Assembly: GCF_964355755.1 (NCBI RefSeq)
Contig: NC_092673.1
Span: forward strand, 20,033,001 to 20,097,000
Origin: Antedon mediterranea
Taxonomy: Eukaryota; Echinodermata; Crinoidea; Comatulida; Antedonidae
Reading direction: 5' to 3'
Length of the DNA stretch: 64,000 nt
A program made the translations under genes and the position numbers. The notes under the pieces are model-generated. The model had not been told where the DNA came from, did no database searches, and saw only the letters and a list, made by a program, of their open reading frames with translations. Positions 26,000-37,065 of this stretch are shown here, piece after piece; positions within the stretch are counted from its first letter, which is position 1; each line of letters starts with the position of its first letter.

Positions 26000-27518
26000 T
26001 CTGTATTATTCTTCTTTCCTTCCGTCATTTTTGTGCGTCGCGTTTCTCTAAAACGTGTAAACAGAACATATCGTAACTTTGTCAACATATCGACATTTAC
26101 GTGAACTTGTGCACCTCCTATTTTTGAATGACGTCAGAGTTGCGCAACGTGACTTACGCGCGATTTTATGAATTTCAATGATTGATCATAGACTAAAAAC
26201 CAAACATAATTTTGTTTTGACACTTTGTAAAAATTTAAGTCATATCAAGCGCAAACTTTCTATGGATTAAAATTAGCATGTTTCACAAAAAGTTACGCGC
26301 GCACGCGCGTTTAAAATTTTATAAAGCGAAAAATCAACTTCTAATCAACTTTCTATGCGTTTCATGTCATTTTGAGCATGTCAAAAATTCCCACGCGCGC
26401 GAACATTTTTACGCACGCGGTGCACACGTAGCGTTAAAAACATATTTTTTTCGCGTGATTTATGTTTTTTCAGCCTTTTCTAGTAATGTTACCAACTTTT
26501 AAACAATTTCGACTTAAAATTACGTCATACGAGCACGTCGAATTACATAATTTGCACGCGTTTTTGGTGAAAAAGTTCAAAAATTCGTCAAAATTATGTC
26601 TATTTTTAAACAGTCATAGATTCTAAACTACATGGACAAATTTTTTTTAATTACATATTCTGGAAGTTGATGAGTTGTAGATATCGGATCATGCATTAAT
26701 ATGGCTAACCGGACATTGTGATGTCATCGTATGGCCACGCGAATATAAAATATAGGATTTTTGTCTCTTTCGTCATAGCTCATCACATTTAATAGAGCGC
26801 ATCTCCACTTATTCGTTGTCCATTTTCACCCCGATTTTAATATATTCTAGGTCAATCAACTATCTTTTGCATGAATTAAAATTTTTTTAATTTTTTTAAC
26901 GTCATCATGTCTAAAAATTTAAATTACGTTGGTCATTAATTTCATCTTTACAGTAAATTTTAATCTGTTATACCTCGTAAGAATAAAATTTGATAATCAC
27001 GATTAAAACGTTTTCATGAAGCTATTGTATTGTAGATACAAAATCATGTGTATATTGTGCCAATTGAATGTTGTGACGTCATCATATGGCCAGTTAAATA
27101 AAAAAAGTCGTATTTTCATCTTTTGCATTATATTTCATTACATTTAAAAGAGCGCGCATCAATATTTCACGTATTCAAATTTCTTCTACACGTTAATATG
27201 TTGTTGCTGAGATAATTTCATTCTGAAATTTCTACTTTTGCATTTCATTTTGAAACCGTCAAGATGTTAAAAATTACAATAAAATACGGGTCCCGTAATT
27301 TCACCTATTTTACACTGTTTGTGATATGTATACAGATTGTACTGTGTATACTATATGACACAAAATAACAGAATTCAGAAATAACAACATATCATATTCT
27401 TCAGTTAAGGTCATAATGCCTTAATATTTTTCTGTGTGCAATATTCTAACGTATGACGTGCACGTGGCGTTTGTCGAGCGGATAACTAACTCGTCAAAGT
27501 GACGAGTTTCATGTCTAG
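26000..27518 (+). mobile_element. Array unit R (duplicate of M)
   Basis: Same length and ends as 19280-20798, CTAG at 27515-27518. One TGACGTCAT core has become TGATGTCAT near 26719. Confidence 0.6.
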
Positions 27519-28769
27519 TTCTTCTTTCTTTCCACGAATTTTGTTCGCAGCGTATCTCTAATTCTGGACAATATCAAATTTTATAACTTTGTCAAAAGAT
27601 TGCCCTGTAGCTGTAGATGTGCAAGAAACTTTTTTTTTTCGAATTTCGAGTCGCGCAGCGTAAGTTACGGGCGATTTTATGAATTCCAATGATTGATCAT
27701 AGAATAAAAACTAAAAGTCATTTTGTATTGAAACTTTGTGAAAATTTAAGTCATATCATGCGCAAACTTTCTATGGATTAAAAATGGCATGTTTCACAAA
27801 AATCTACGCGCGAACGCGCGTTTAAAATTAAAAAATGCGAAAAATCAATTTCTAATCAACTTTCTACGCGATTCAAGTCATTTTAAGCGTTTAAAAAATT
27901 GCCACTGGTGCTTACATTTTTACGCGCGCACGGCGCAAGCAACACGTATGAGTATTTCTTTTACACGATTTGTGTTTTTAAATCTTTGGTTAACAATTTT
28001 ACTTTATTTTATTCACTATTCAACTTGAAATGGCGTTCTACGAGCATTTTAAACATGACAGGTTGCGCACAAAAACGTCAACAAATTGTGAAAATGTTGC
28101 AAAATATGTCTACTTTTAAAAACGATACAGTTCATCAGAATACAAGGTTACCCCTATTTTTTATTTTATTTTCTTGCAGTGTATGAATCATAGGTCTGAT
28201 TTATTATAGTCTTGAATGTTAAAAAGTGTTTGATGGCTACATTATTTGCATATTAAATGCAATTTTTGAAATAATTATCATCAAACAAACATAAACATAT
28301 TCAATGAGCAAAACAATAAACGTAACGTTTATCTTTTTTCTTTACATGTTAATATATAAAACTTGAAAGTATGCACTTTCATAATATGTAACTGTTTAAA
28401 ATTTGTGAAGATTTCATCATAGTAAAAATTATGATTTAAGTTCGATATGTAATAATCAACTTGCATCGAGGGGGGTTCACGACATATCGAATGAACAAGA
28501 CTCTTTATTCGGATTTTCTTCAGCAGGTGCACATATGGGTCGATGTTTAGTGCAACCGACTTTGGTATCAGAGGTACCGGTTCAAATCCCATCACGGGAA
28601 AACAATTAAATAAAAGGAATTGTTTGGTTATTACACTGAAAGTGCAGTTTTGATTTTGAATAAGCTACTTTTGGAAAAGTCACAACTGAAAAGTACTTGA
28701 ATGCGCAAGATACGTTTTGTTGCGGGCGGATAACCAAACTCGTCCTCCAGTGACAAGTTTAAGTTCTAG
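27519..28769 (+). mobile_element. Array unit S (chimera, last unit of array)
   Basis: The first 330 bp follow the P/L-type head; from about 27860 it switches to the C/D-type body with the tRNA-like segment. The 3' hairpin is imperfect (AACTCGTC/GACAAGTT) and CTAG closes it at 28766-28769, followed by T-rich non-array sequence. This is the only right boundary of the array in the window. Confidence 0.6.
28525..28605 (+). promoter_or_regulatory. tRNA-like A and B boxes in unit S
   Basis: B-box GGTTCAAATCC at 28579-28589 and a degraded A-box (GGGTCGATGTTTAG) near 28537. Third copy of the segment seen in units C and D. Confidence 0.4.
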
Positions 28770-29811
28770 TTTTTAAATTTAATTTATTTTTATTTATTTT
28801 TACTTAAGTGATACATAAAATATAACCTATATTCTTTGAAAGTAATACAATGCAGTAACTTATGTAGGCTTATATATTCATACTTATATCGCTTAAATAT
28901 ATTACACTAAGTTTAGAGAGTGAGCTATAGCTCCATTAATTTACATTTTTCAGTATATGTACTTTGTATTATACACAGAAGCACCCCAAAGAAAACAAGT
29001 CCATTACAACATATTGTTTTGTATTGTATCGTACCTTATGGAATATTTGAGATAACAGCTCACTGAAGGAATATAATACACACTGTTTTTTTTTCTACAT
29101 TTTTTATTGTACTCATGCATAAATGACTCAAATTACCTATAAGTTGTGAAGGTCTCACGTGTTAGGGTTCAAATACCAGGAATGTTCAATGATGATTACG
29201 ATGTAGCAGATGAAAAGCCCTAGGATGGTCACATCGTAAGTGATTTCAAAATGTACAGTTTTTAAAATTGAAATGAGATCATTTGGAAGCTTGTTTAATT
29301 TTATAATAATAATTCAAACCATTTCCGAATAAAAATTATCATAAGAATCAGACGGGCATAGACCTACAAACCTTTTCCCTAATTTACAAAAATAGAGAGA
29401 ACGGTGCACAGTGTGTCATTCAATCGTAGAGTTGCGTTGCGGCTCAAGTCGGGAGTTATAGTGTAATATTTGAAGTGCTGATGTTATTGATAAATTTGAC
29501 AAACTATGTGTCTAACCATGTAAAGTCAAGACATTTTGCGACAATGTTAAATATAGACAGACAATCGAGCACGACAACGAGTGTCTACCGCTTGTGAATT
29601 GATTTGATAAAAAGTTTAGTGAAGTTGAAAACTGGTTCAGCAATGAGGGTTGCGGGCATAGACGGCTGCCTTGACATTAACACTGAATCCTGAAATCACA
29701 AGAAGTTAGAATAAAAAAAATGCTAAAAGCATTTGAGATGTGGATCAGGGAAAGAATATTAAAGGTTAGAAAGAAGAATAACAAATGAGGAGGCTTGGAC
29801 AAGGTAGGAGT
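28770..29811. other. AT-rich intergenic DNA
   Basis: Low-complexity T/A-rich sequence immediately right of the array, then about 1 kb in which I recognise no reading frame, RNA or terminal-repeat structure. Confidence 0.5.
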
Positions 29812-30082
29812 TTAACGACGTAGAGGATTGATTAAAACAATAGGGAAGAGAACAGAAAGCTGGATACGACACATTAACTCTGTTGCTGGTGTTGTTACCA
29901 ATTTTGTCTTCATTTGTTCTTGAAATATTGTTGGAACCGCATTCCACACCAAAGTGTTCGAATATTTGAATGTGTGCGACTCTTTGAAGTGTAGCGAACA
30001 CAAATGGTAATTCCTATGCAAATAAGTCATAGATTTGTTTTGTACTTTTTCAAGTCTGCAATTTTTAGCCCATTCAGCACAC
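29812..30082 (-). CDS. THAP-type zinc finger fragment (putative exon)
   Basis: A minus-strand frame after an AG acceptor-like site at 30083-30084 reads RCAEWAKNCR, later YHLCSLHF, then NAVPTIF. CSxHF followed by AVPT is the C-terminal half of the C2CH THAP DNA-binding finger found in THAP proteins and P-element-type transposases. The N-terminal CxxC part is not adjacent and would need an upstream exon. After AVPTIF about 40 residues run to a stop with no transposase similarity I can recognise. It is either an isolated exon of a THAP gene or a decayed P-type element. Confidence 0.5.
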
Positions 30083-31152
30083 CTCAAAAATGATTCATAA
30101 TATAATATATATAATATAATGTAATAATAATAAATATAATAATAATAATCATGACTTGCTAATGCTAACATATAGATTTAAAAAAAAATGATAACGCCCT
30201 CTAAATCTTAAAAAAAAGTTTGGAGAAACTTCTCAAACTAGTACTAAAAAAGAATCGGAACGACGAGGAACTGGCAACAGGCCGTTTTGCTTGTTTTCAT
30301 TGACATTATCATTATTGGTATGGAATATTTATATTTATCATTTTAAGTGTTTAAAGAGGAATTTGCATATAGGCCTAGTAGTATATACAGTACGGTCGGT
30401 CTAGGCCATTAGTGGTAAGATTATAGGCCTAGTCCGGATAGTTTTTAACATTCATTTATGATGGGTCACGTTCCTTGTGAGTGTGTGGATGTTCTTCAGT
30501 CGGATCGTGTATGTGTATACAAAACAGTACTGATACTAATTACTGAGTTGAAACAATGAATCAATGTGCTGTACTACAACTAATAATTTGTTGATTAATG
30601 CCGTATTTTGGCATAATATTAGAAAAAAAATGAAATCATTAAAATAATAACGTATGCCATATATACGCACGATCGGAAGTATTAATGTGCGCGCTGTGTA
30701 TTTATATGCGCGCATCAATCAATTAAATTATTCTAAATAGAATAATTACGATGTTACGATGATTGAAATGCAAGTTTGAATTTTTTATTTCTCGTTATTT
30801 TTATTCCAAAATTGTTACGGTTTTTAATATAAATTTATCATAATCACATAAATAAATAAATAATTGAATAAATACCTAATAATTTTAATACTAACCTATG
30901 CCTAGACCTACCAATTGTCAATACTATATTTAGGCCTAAATCATAATTTTATTTAAAAAAATGTAGGCCTAGGCCTATGTTGTTGTTTGAGTAATTAAAT
31001 ATTCAATAATTAAATTCACTAGCCTAGGTCTATATAAACCTACCTCCGACTACACCAAATATTAAAAAATACTACTGTGGTACCAATTTATTTAATTAAA
31101 TAAGGTAATACCTAGGAATAGCCTAGTGTAGGAGAGAAGGCCTAGGGCCTAG
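30083..31152. other. AT-rich intergenic DNA rich in TAGGCCTA
   Basis: No gene recognised. The palindrome TAGGCCTA and close variants recur many times between about 30370 and 31150, with short ATA/TAA runs near 30100-30150. Confidence 0.5.
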
Positions 31153-31154
31153 TA

Positions 31155-33482
31155 GTCCATGGGATTTAGCTAAAAAATTACCCTTTTCTCACACAAATTG
31201 CAAGAAAAGGTTTTTTTGATGAAATGTGTTCTTTAGACCCTACTGAACATATTTATCAACGTTAGGACATTTTTCGAAAACGGGAAGTAGCCTAATTTGC
31301 ATAATTAAAAATGGCCGCCATTTTTGATAACGTACTCTGTATCTTGAAAACCGCTAGTCACAGATACTTAATTATGGTGTCAAAATCGTTAGAATATATG
31401 TTTTTATATTCACTTTATTGAAAAAGTTTGTCCAAAAATGAATGGAAGTGCTATTTCTAACATTATTGACCTTTGAACTTTGCACTACATAAAATCGCAT
31501 AACTTTGAAAATATTGTACATATGAAATTATTTTTAATGTCAAATTATTCAGAACATACATGTTTCTATAGAGTCCAATGACACATTATGTCCAATAATG
31601 GCCTATTGTATGGTTATTAACATTTGAACTATATTTGAAAAGCCTTTAAACCCAGAATCTTCTTCATGTGGACATCCATTAGAACATGTGATTTGGCACT
31701 CTAAAATGTAAGAGTTGCAATGTTGACTTATTATGTTTAGTTTAAAGTAGGCCATGGTACACTAAATTTATAAGCATAAACTATTGCATTCATCCATAAA
31801 CTGCCTACAAGTTTACACGTTTGTTTATTTTATTTCTTATCGTTTTCGCAGCTGAAGCTGAATTACAATATATTTATATTAAAAGCATTAAAATTGATGG
31901 TTAAAAAATGGTAAAAATTAAATCACATAGAAACATGGTACATACACAATACATTCACGTAAAAAAGTACAAAAACAAGTAATAAAAGGTTAAAAACTAT
32001 ACACGACTAGTAGTCGTACTGTATATGGTTATTGAAATAAATAAATAAATTCCATAAGAAACTGAGGTTTATACTGTATACGGCGAAAATATTGCAAGTG
32101 GTGGTCAGCCTAATTATGAGTCTCGATAGCCAATTAATTAAACTAAACTAAATATGTTGCATTAATATCGATCTTTTAAAATTCCAGTTGTCAACAATGC
32201 GTCTATTAGTAGAAAATGCCTTCTTAATAAGACTATGTTTCAACCTAAAAGAATGCCCTCAAGAGTGATGCTATCCTTAGCAAAATATAAACTAAATAAT
32301 CTTTAGAAATTTGTTTTTGAATATGCCATTTAATGGCAATTTAATTTGATCAAAATATAAATTACTAACTTGAAAAAAACGTTAATAAACCTGCAAAATG
32401 GCATGGCCTATTTAAAGTATGTACAATGTAACAATATATCATAAAAAAAACTACATTTTTGTTGGCTCTGTTAATAGTGTCAACACCAACTTTCTCCTGA
32501 GTAAGATGTAAGACCTAATTAAAAATTTATTAATAATCCAAACCTATAATGTATGTATACATAGTCTAATATTTTTTTTTTTAAGTGAATATTTCAGTTT
32601 TTAAATTTAATTTAAATCAACTGGTTACATGCACTTTAAATTACCACCATATTCTAAACAAGTAGGGCCAAATCACATGTTCTAATGAATGCCTACATGA
32701 AGAAGATTCCGGGTTTAAAAATCCTTTTCAAATATAGTTCAAATGTTAATAACCATACAATAGGTCATTATTGGACATAATGTGTCATTGGACTCTATAG
32801 AAACATGTATGTTCTGAATAATTTGACACTAAAAATAATTTCATATGTACAATATTTCAAAGTTATGCGATTTTATGTAGTGCAAAGTTCAAAGGTCAAT
32901 AATGTTAGAATCGGCAATTTTTTGCAAAAACATGCCATTAGACTAAATATAAATATGTAGTTTTTAAACAGTTTGAGCCATATTGTGTGTCTCTCAGATT
33001 AGTGGTTGCTAAGATATGATAAATCAAGGTCAAAGGTCAATAATGTTAGAATCCGCCATTTTTTGCAAAAACATGCCATTAGACTGGATATAAATGTGTA
33101 GTTTCTGAACAATTTAAGCCCTAATTTGTATATCTCCGATTAGTGGTTGCTGAGATATGATAAATCAAGGTCAAAGGTCAATAATGTTAGAAATAGCACT
33201 TCCATTCATTTTTGGACAAACTTTGTCATTAAAGTGAATATAAAAACATATGTTCTAATGATTTTGACATCATAATTAAGTATCTGTGACTAGCGGTTTC
33301 CAAGATACAGAGTACGTTATTAAAAATGGCGTCCATTTTTAATTATGCAAATTAGGCTACTTCCTGTTGTCGAAAAATGTCCTAACGTTGATAAATGTGT
33401 TCAGTATGGTCTAAAGAACACATTTCATCAAAAAAACCTTTTCTTGCAATTTGTGTGAGTTAAAAGTCTAAATCCCATGGAC
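31155..33482. mobile_element. Foldback element with long inverted arms
   Basis: The left arm, about 31155-31710, is the inverse of the right arm, about 32665-33482. The outer ends are GTCCATGGGATTTA and its complement, each followed outward by TA (31153-31154 and 33483-33484), consistent with a TA target duplication. Arms are diverged but collinear over more than 500 bp. The 950-bp centre has no transposase frame. The right arm alone carries two extra tandem monomers of 141 bp (32891-33172). A TA duplication suggests Tc1/mariner-type mobilisation, but the arms are far longer than usual. Confidence 0.65.
32891..33172. repeat. Two 141-bp tandem monomers in the right foldback arm
   Basis: Starts of AAAGGTCAATAATGTTAG at 32891, 33032 and 33173 give an exact 141-bp spacing. 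The left arm has no counterpart, so the arms are asymmetric here. Confidence 0.75.
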
Positions 33483-33701
33483 TATAGTACTATAATAATA
33501 TTAATAAATAGGATCAACTAAAATAAAAACTCCTTCTAACTTTAACTAAGCATAAAAAACTAAATTAACCTAATTTTACATTTATCACATTTCAATATAA
33601 GAAATATATATATAGTTTACCTTTCATGGTCTTTTGGAAATCTGTGAAACGTTAAATCATTGTTTTCGATTGAATTTGTGTAGCAATTACTTGCCACACA
33701 A

Positions 33702-33860
33702 CTACGTTTCCCCGTTTGACATTGTTGTGTTAGCGTGTCCGTAGAAATGAGAAGGTGACGTTTGTGGAGGTTTAATATCGCATTCCACTTTGGCATCGCA
33801 ACTAGTTAACAGAACGATAAATGTAATTATATTAACAATTTTTGAGGCAGCGCGCATCAT
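33702..33860 (-). pseudogene. Remnant of a paralogous first exon (signal peptide plus start of PAN domain)
   Basis: The minus strand reads ATG ATG CGC GCT and continues as a 52-residue frame with a hydrophobic leader, then KVECDIKPPQTSPSHFYGHA and TTMSN, before a TAG at 33702-33704. It matches the first exon of the gene starting at 49818 (VECDIKPPETSPSHFYGHA), including the leader and the SNTAMSN-type region. Homology stops after MSN, so most of the Apple-domain cysteines are absent. No following exons were found to the left. It is a truncated duplicate; a short secreted peptide is possible but unsupported. Confidence 0.7.
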
Positions 33861-33916
33861 GTCTGTTGAGAAGGAACGTTAAAAGTTCTTGTGTGTTTCG
33901 TGTCAAAATGGTGTAT

Positions 33917-34294
33917 AAAGCCGATTTTCCACTAGGCGAATTTGTTCGCGCGAATCGAAAGCGTCATGCTATGCACATGCGTGTTCGCGTTTCTGTCTGT
34001 CATACCGCCTTCTTCGACGAATTCTAGTTCCTTTGATTTTTCGCTTCAGCGAAATTTACTAGTTCGAATTGTTTCTACTTTTTGCGAAGCGAAATATTGC
34101 GCAACAAATCAGAGCTCAGGAAATGAGCTATGACGCTTTCATGAGCACTCATGCGAATCGGAATGCTCAGCAACCACGCGAGGAACATGAACGTCGCAGC
34201 TATTCGCTCTGTAGTGGAAAGAGAGTAGGCGATTTTTTTCTCTTCGAAACGTTGGATTCGCGCGAACAAATTCGCCTAGTGGAAAATCAGCTTT
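33917..34294. mobile_element. MITE with perfect 34-bp terminal inverted repeats
   Basis: Terminal repeats at 33923-33956 and 34255-34288 are exact reverse complements; the pairing extends a few bases outward with one mismatch. The core motif is CTAGGCGAATTTGTTCGCG. Related copies are at 36057-36342 and, more diverged, 48834-48967. The interior has no coding frame of its own. Confidence 0.75.
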
Positions 34295-34343
34295 ACGTTT
34301 CCTACAATTCGTGACTTAGAGCTCATCGATGGTTCCCCCACTA

Positions 34344-34640
34344 GCGTTGGTAGTTCACTGTCTTTCGCAATGCGCTTCCAAACTATTTAATATATTTCAG
34401 TATACTTTATTCTATGAACAAAAACCATTACAAACGTGCTTGGTAATATCATTATCTACCACCTATATACTTTACATATAAATAATTAAACCTAAGCATG
34501 GTTAAATATGCGTTTTAAAAACATTAATATTCAATAATATTCTTCATGACCATAACTATTTTTTTTAAAATGCTGTAAACATGACAACGGAATCAACATA
34601 AACAACAAAATACCGTTGGTAGTTGACTGTCTTTCGCAAT
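34344..34640. repeat. Diverged short direct repeats
   Basis: CGTTGGTAGTT followed by ACTGTCTTTCGCAATG occurs near 34344 and 34613. Sequence around 34395-34600 is also matched, with divergence, around 35240-35460 (ACAAACGTGCTTGGTAAT). This is an old local duplication. Confidence 0.5.
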
Positions 34641-34681
34641 GTGTACTTCTAAGTTATTGTGATGCATTTATAATTGTGGCC

Positions 34682-34865
34682 TAAAGCCTGTTTTCCTGTC
34701 GACGTTAGACAATAATCGGCGATAATCTACGTAAACATTGAAATGTTAACGATTTACAGGAAAAGGTACTCGCCATTGTCATCATTTCAAGTTGATCGTT
34801 TCCAAACGATCGTCGTTGATCAACGACGATAGCGTCGAATAACGTCGACAGGAAAACAGGCTTTA
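34682..34865. mobile_element. 184-bp MITE with perfect 26-bp terminal inverted repeats
   Basis: TAAAGCCTGTTTTCCTGTCG at the left is matched exactly by its inverse at the right (34840-34865). The interior carries a perfect 22-bp palindrome centred on GTTGATCAAC and a GATCGTTT/AAACGATC hairpin. Flanks GTGGCC and GTGACC may be a slightly diverged 6-bp target duplication. Confidence 0.75.
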
Positions 34866-34961
34866 GTGACCACTACGTGACATGTGAAAGAACACAAAAG
34901 GCCCGTATTCATGCCACATAGTGATGATGTATTAAATCTGTAGCAAAATTACATTATCATG

Positions 34962-35165
34962 TAGCAATCACACCATTCTCTTGTGTATACACTGGCATCG
35001 TCTCAACTAACCACACCAGCTAGTGAGGAGATTCCAAACGTGCGCATGCGCCACATGGCATTTTGTTAGTAGCAATCACACCATTATCTTGTGTATACGC
35101 TGGCATCGTCTCAACTAACCACACCAGCTAGTAAGTAAATTCCAAACATGCACATGCGCCACATT
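34962..35165. repeat. Two-copy direct repeat of about 100 bp
   Basis: TAGCAATCACACCATT, TGTGTATAC and CGTCTCAACTAACCACACC recur in order in both halves, the second starting near 35070. No element ends seen. Confidence 0.7.
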
Positions 35166-35169
35166 TTTA

Positions 35170-36056
35170 TGCAAATTATTCCAGGTAAGCACGCCATCAA
35201 CAGCAATTAAATAATCACTAAACTCAGTTACAGCATTATTTAAATATATACTTTATTATATGACTAAAAACAAACGTGCTTGGTAATAATTATCTAACAC
35301 CTATGTTTATACTTTAATTAAATAAATTATTAGGCCTAACCATTGTTATATATGCATTTTACAAATATTAATAGTCAATATTTTTCATAAACATGACCAT
35401 ACATATTAACAACTAAAACATGCGGTAACCATGACAACAGAAGTTCAACATAAACAATACCATACTGTAAGAATTATATATAAAAATACCGCTCGTGTAT
35501 TGGGTATAGAGGACGTACTTCATCCATGGTATAATAACGTTACGTTTATAATCACGTTACGTTATACATCTAAGTAGTTGACAATATGTAGAGCGACAGG
35601 GATATAGTCATACTATTCTAGTTCTATTTTGTCTATTTTCTGACCACTTTTTACCTTGATAAGACTTCTATAGATTTATACATATATAAATATGGCAAGA
35701 TTGAACAATATCGGTTAAAGGCAGAAACAAACCTTTTATTTATTACACATATTAACACATATTCCACTATAACTATCAATATACGCGGATTCTGCAAAAG
35801 GTACATTAGGTTACAGTCAAAATGAAATTATTTTAAAAATCCTGTAATTAAACCGCAACTGATTTTACTTATAACAATAATCAAACTAACACGATAAATT
35901 GTGTGCATTTATTTGGGGTTTTGTGTGAGATATGTTTATATACAGGGAAAAAACAATCCTCCTCAATATATTAATTCTACGTGTAGCGTTTAACTTATTT
36001 TTATCATCTTGTAATTCGTTTTTGTACGACGAGACATGCGACGCATCTATTGAATC
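35170..36056. other. AT-rich intergenic DNA
   Basis: Apart from the diverged duplicate near 35240-35460, no gene or structured repeat recognised. Confidence 0.45.
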
Positions 36057-36342
36057 TATCCACTAGGCGAATTTGTTCGCGAGAATCCAACGTTTCGAGG
36101 AGAAAAAATCGTCTATAAAGCGTCATAGCTCATTTCCTGAGCTCTGATTGGTTGAGAAGTTTTCGCTTCGCAAAAAGTAGAAACAATTCGAACTAGTAAA
36201 TTTCGCTGAAGCAAAAAATCAAAGGAACTTGAATTCGTCGCAGAAGTGAGTATGACAATGACATACAGAAATTCAAATACGCATGCGCATAGCATGACGC
36301 TTTCGATTCGCGCGAACAAATTCGACTAGTGGAAAATAGGCT
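36057..36342. mobile_element. Second copy of the CTAGGCGAATTTG MITE family
   Basis: Left end CCACTAGGCGAATTTGTTCG and right end CGAACAAATTCGACTAGTGG are near-perfect inverses. The interior (GGAAATGAGC region and GAATTCGTCG) matches 33917-34294 in the opposite orientation. About 285 bp. Confidence 0.7.
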
Positions 36343-36594
36343 TAACGGTCCTTCTGCACACGCTCATTTCCTTCTGGTTGACGCGTACGCGATACTCTCT
36401 CTCTATCCCGCTTCCACAAAAGGTTAAATCAGAGTCATAGGGCGCATGAGTTTATACTACAGTGTTTTAACAAAAACAAAAGACTTGTTTAACTTTTCGA
36501 ATTAGTTACAGTTTTTAGTTTATTCATATAATAAGTTTATGTGCATGTTTTAGTTTAATAAGGCACAAGGCAGGAGAGCGGGACCTACAAATAC

Positions 36595-36641
36595 ACACCC
36601 ATTGGTATATGTTGAAGTTTGGATTAGTTATGCCACTAAAA
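36595..36641 (-). pseudogene. Remnant of a paralogous last exon
   Basis: The minus strand reads SGITNPNFNIYQWV, matching the C-terminus of the gene ending at 40952 (SGGTTNPSFNMYQWV). The stop codon TAG is replaced by TGT. Similarity is about 41 of 46 bases. It shows that another copy of the gene, or part of it, once lay here. Confidence 0.6.
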
Positions 36642-36741
36642 ACTTTTATTACAAACGTTTATTCGACTGGAAACATAAATTAATTTAAATTTAAAATGTC
36701 ACCTTAAACTGGTTTTGAACTGAATCGGTTGATGTCTTATC

Positions 36742-37065
36742 GGTACGATGGTAGAAAAATAAAAAAGTAGTTTAGGATGTAGAAATAGGAAAAGTTTGTT
36801 AGTGCAAAAGTGTAGATTTTGAATGCGAGAAATGACTTGGATGGTACATTCCAACTAGAGTCCTATGTCAGCACCTAGGCCTATACAACGTCATGAGGTA
36901 ATTTCCCGATTGATCGTAATCAAAACGGTACTGGGTATGGTCTACTAGCTAATAGATGAAGGAGGAAAATATAAAAGGTACGATGGTAGAAAAATAAAAA
37001 AGTAGTTTAGGATGTAGAAATAGGAAAAGTTTGTTAGTGCAAAAGTGTAGATTTTGAATGCGAGA
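36742..37065. repeat. Pair of 89-bp direct repeats
   Basis: An essentially identical 89-bp block starts at 36742 and again at 36977 (GGTACGATGGTAGAAAAA), separated by about 147 bp. No inverted ends; probably a recent local duplication. Confidence 0.75.

Larger units (their letters stand above)
24041..27518 (+). repeat. Segmental duplication, right copy (3.48 kb)
   Basis: Matches 17321-20798 at a 6720-bp offset. Homology stops at the CTAG end at 27518 apart from five shared bases. The left edge is continuous with a complete unit here but abrupt at 17321, which suggests this is the source side. Confidence 0.85.
1..28769 (+). repeat. Head-to-tail array of putative rolling-circle (Helentron/HINE-like) units
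   Basis: About 19 related units follow one another in the same orientation, interrupted only by a LINE at about 2183-5494. Nearly all end with GCGGATAAC, a hairpin with AACTCGTC/GACGAGTT arms, a short tail and CTAG followed by T. Some unit starts carry a hairpin beginning GTTATCCGC, the reverse complement of the 3' subterminal GCGGATAAC. I see no target duplication between units and no Rep/helicase frame. Subterminal inverted repeats, a 3' hairpin, a CTRR-type end next to T and tandem head-to-tail insertion are known Helitron2/Helentron and HINE traits. The class assignment is inference; a satellite derived from such an element is the main alternative. Confidence 0.6.

Noticed and set aside
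1-28769. CRISPR-like or other bacterial repeat-spacer system
   Set aside because: Units are over 0.8 kb, related along their whole length, and the window carries introns, LINEs and SINEs.
34069-34314. 81-codon frame inside the MITE
   Set aside because: It overlaps the terminal inverted repeat and has no similarity to a known family.
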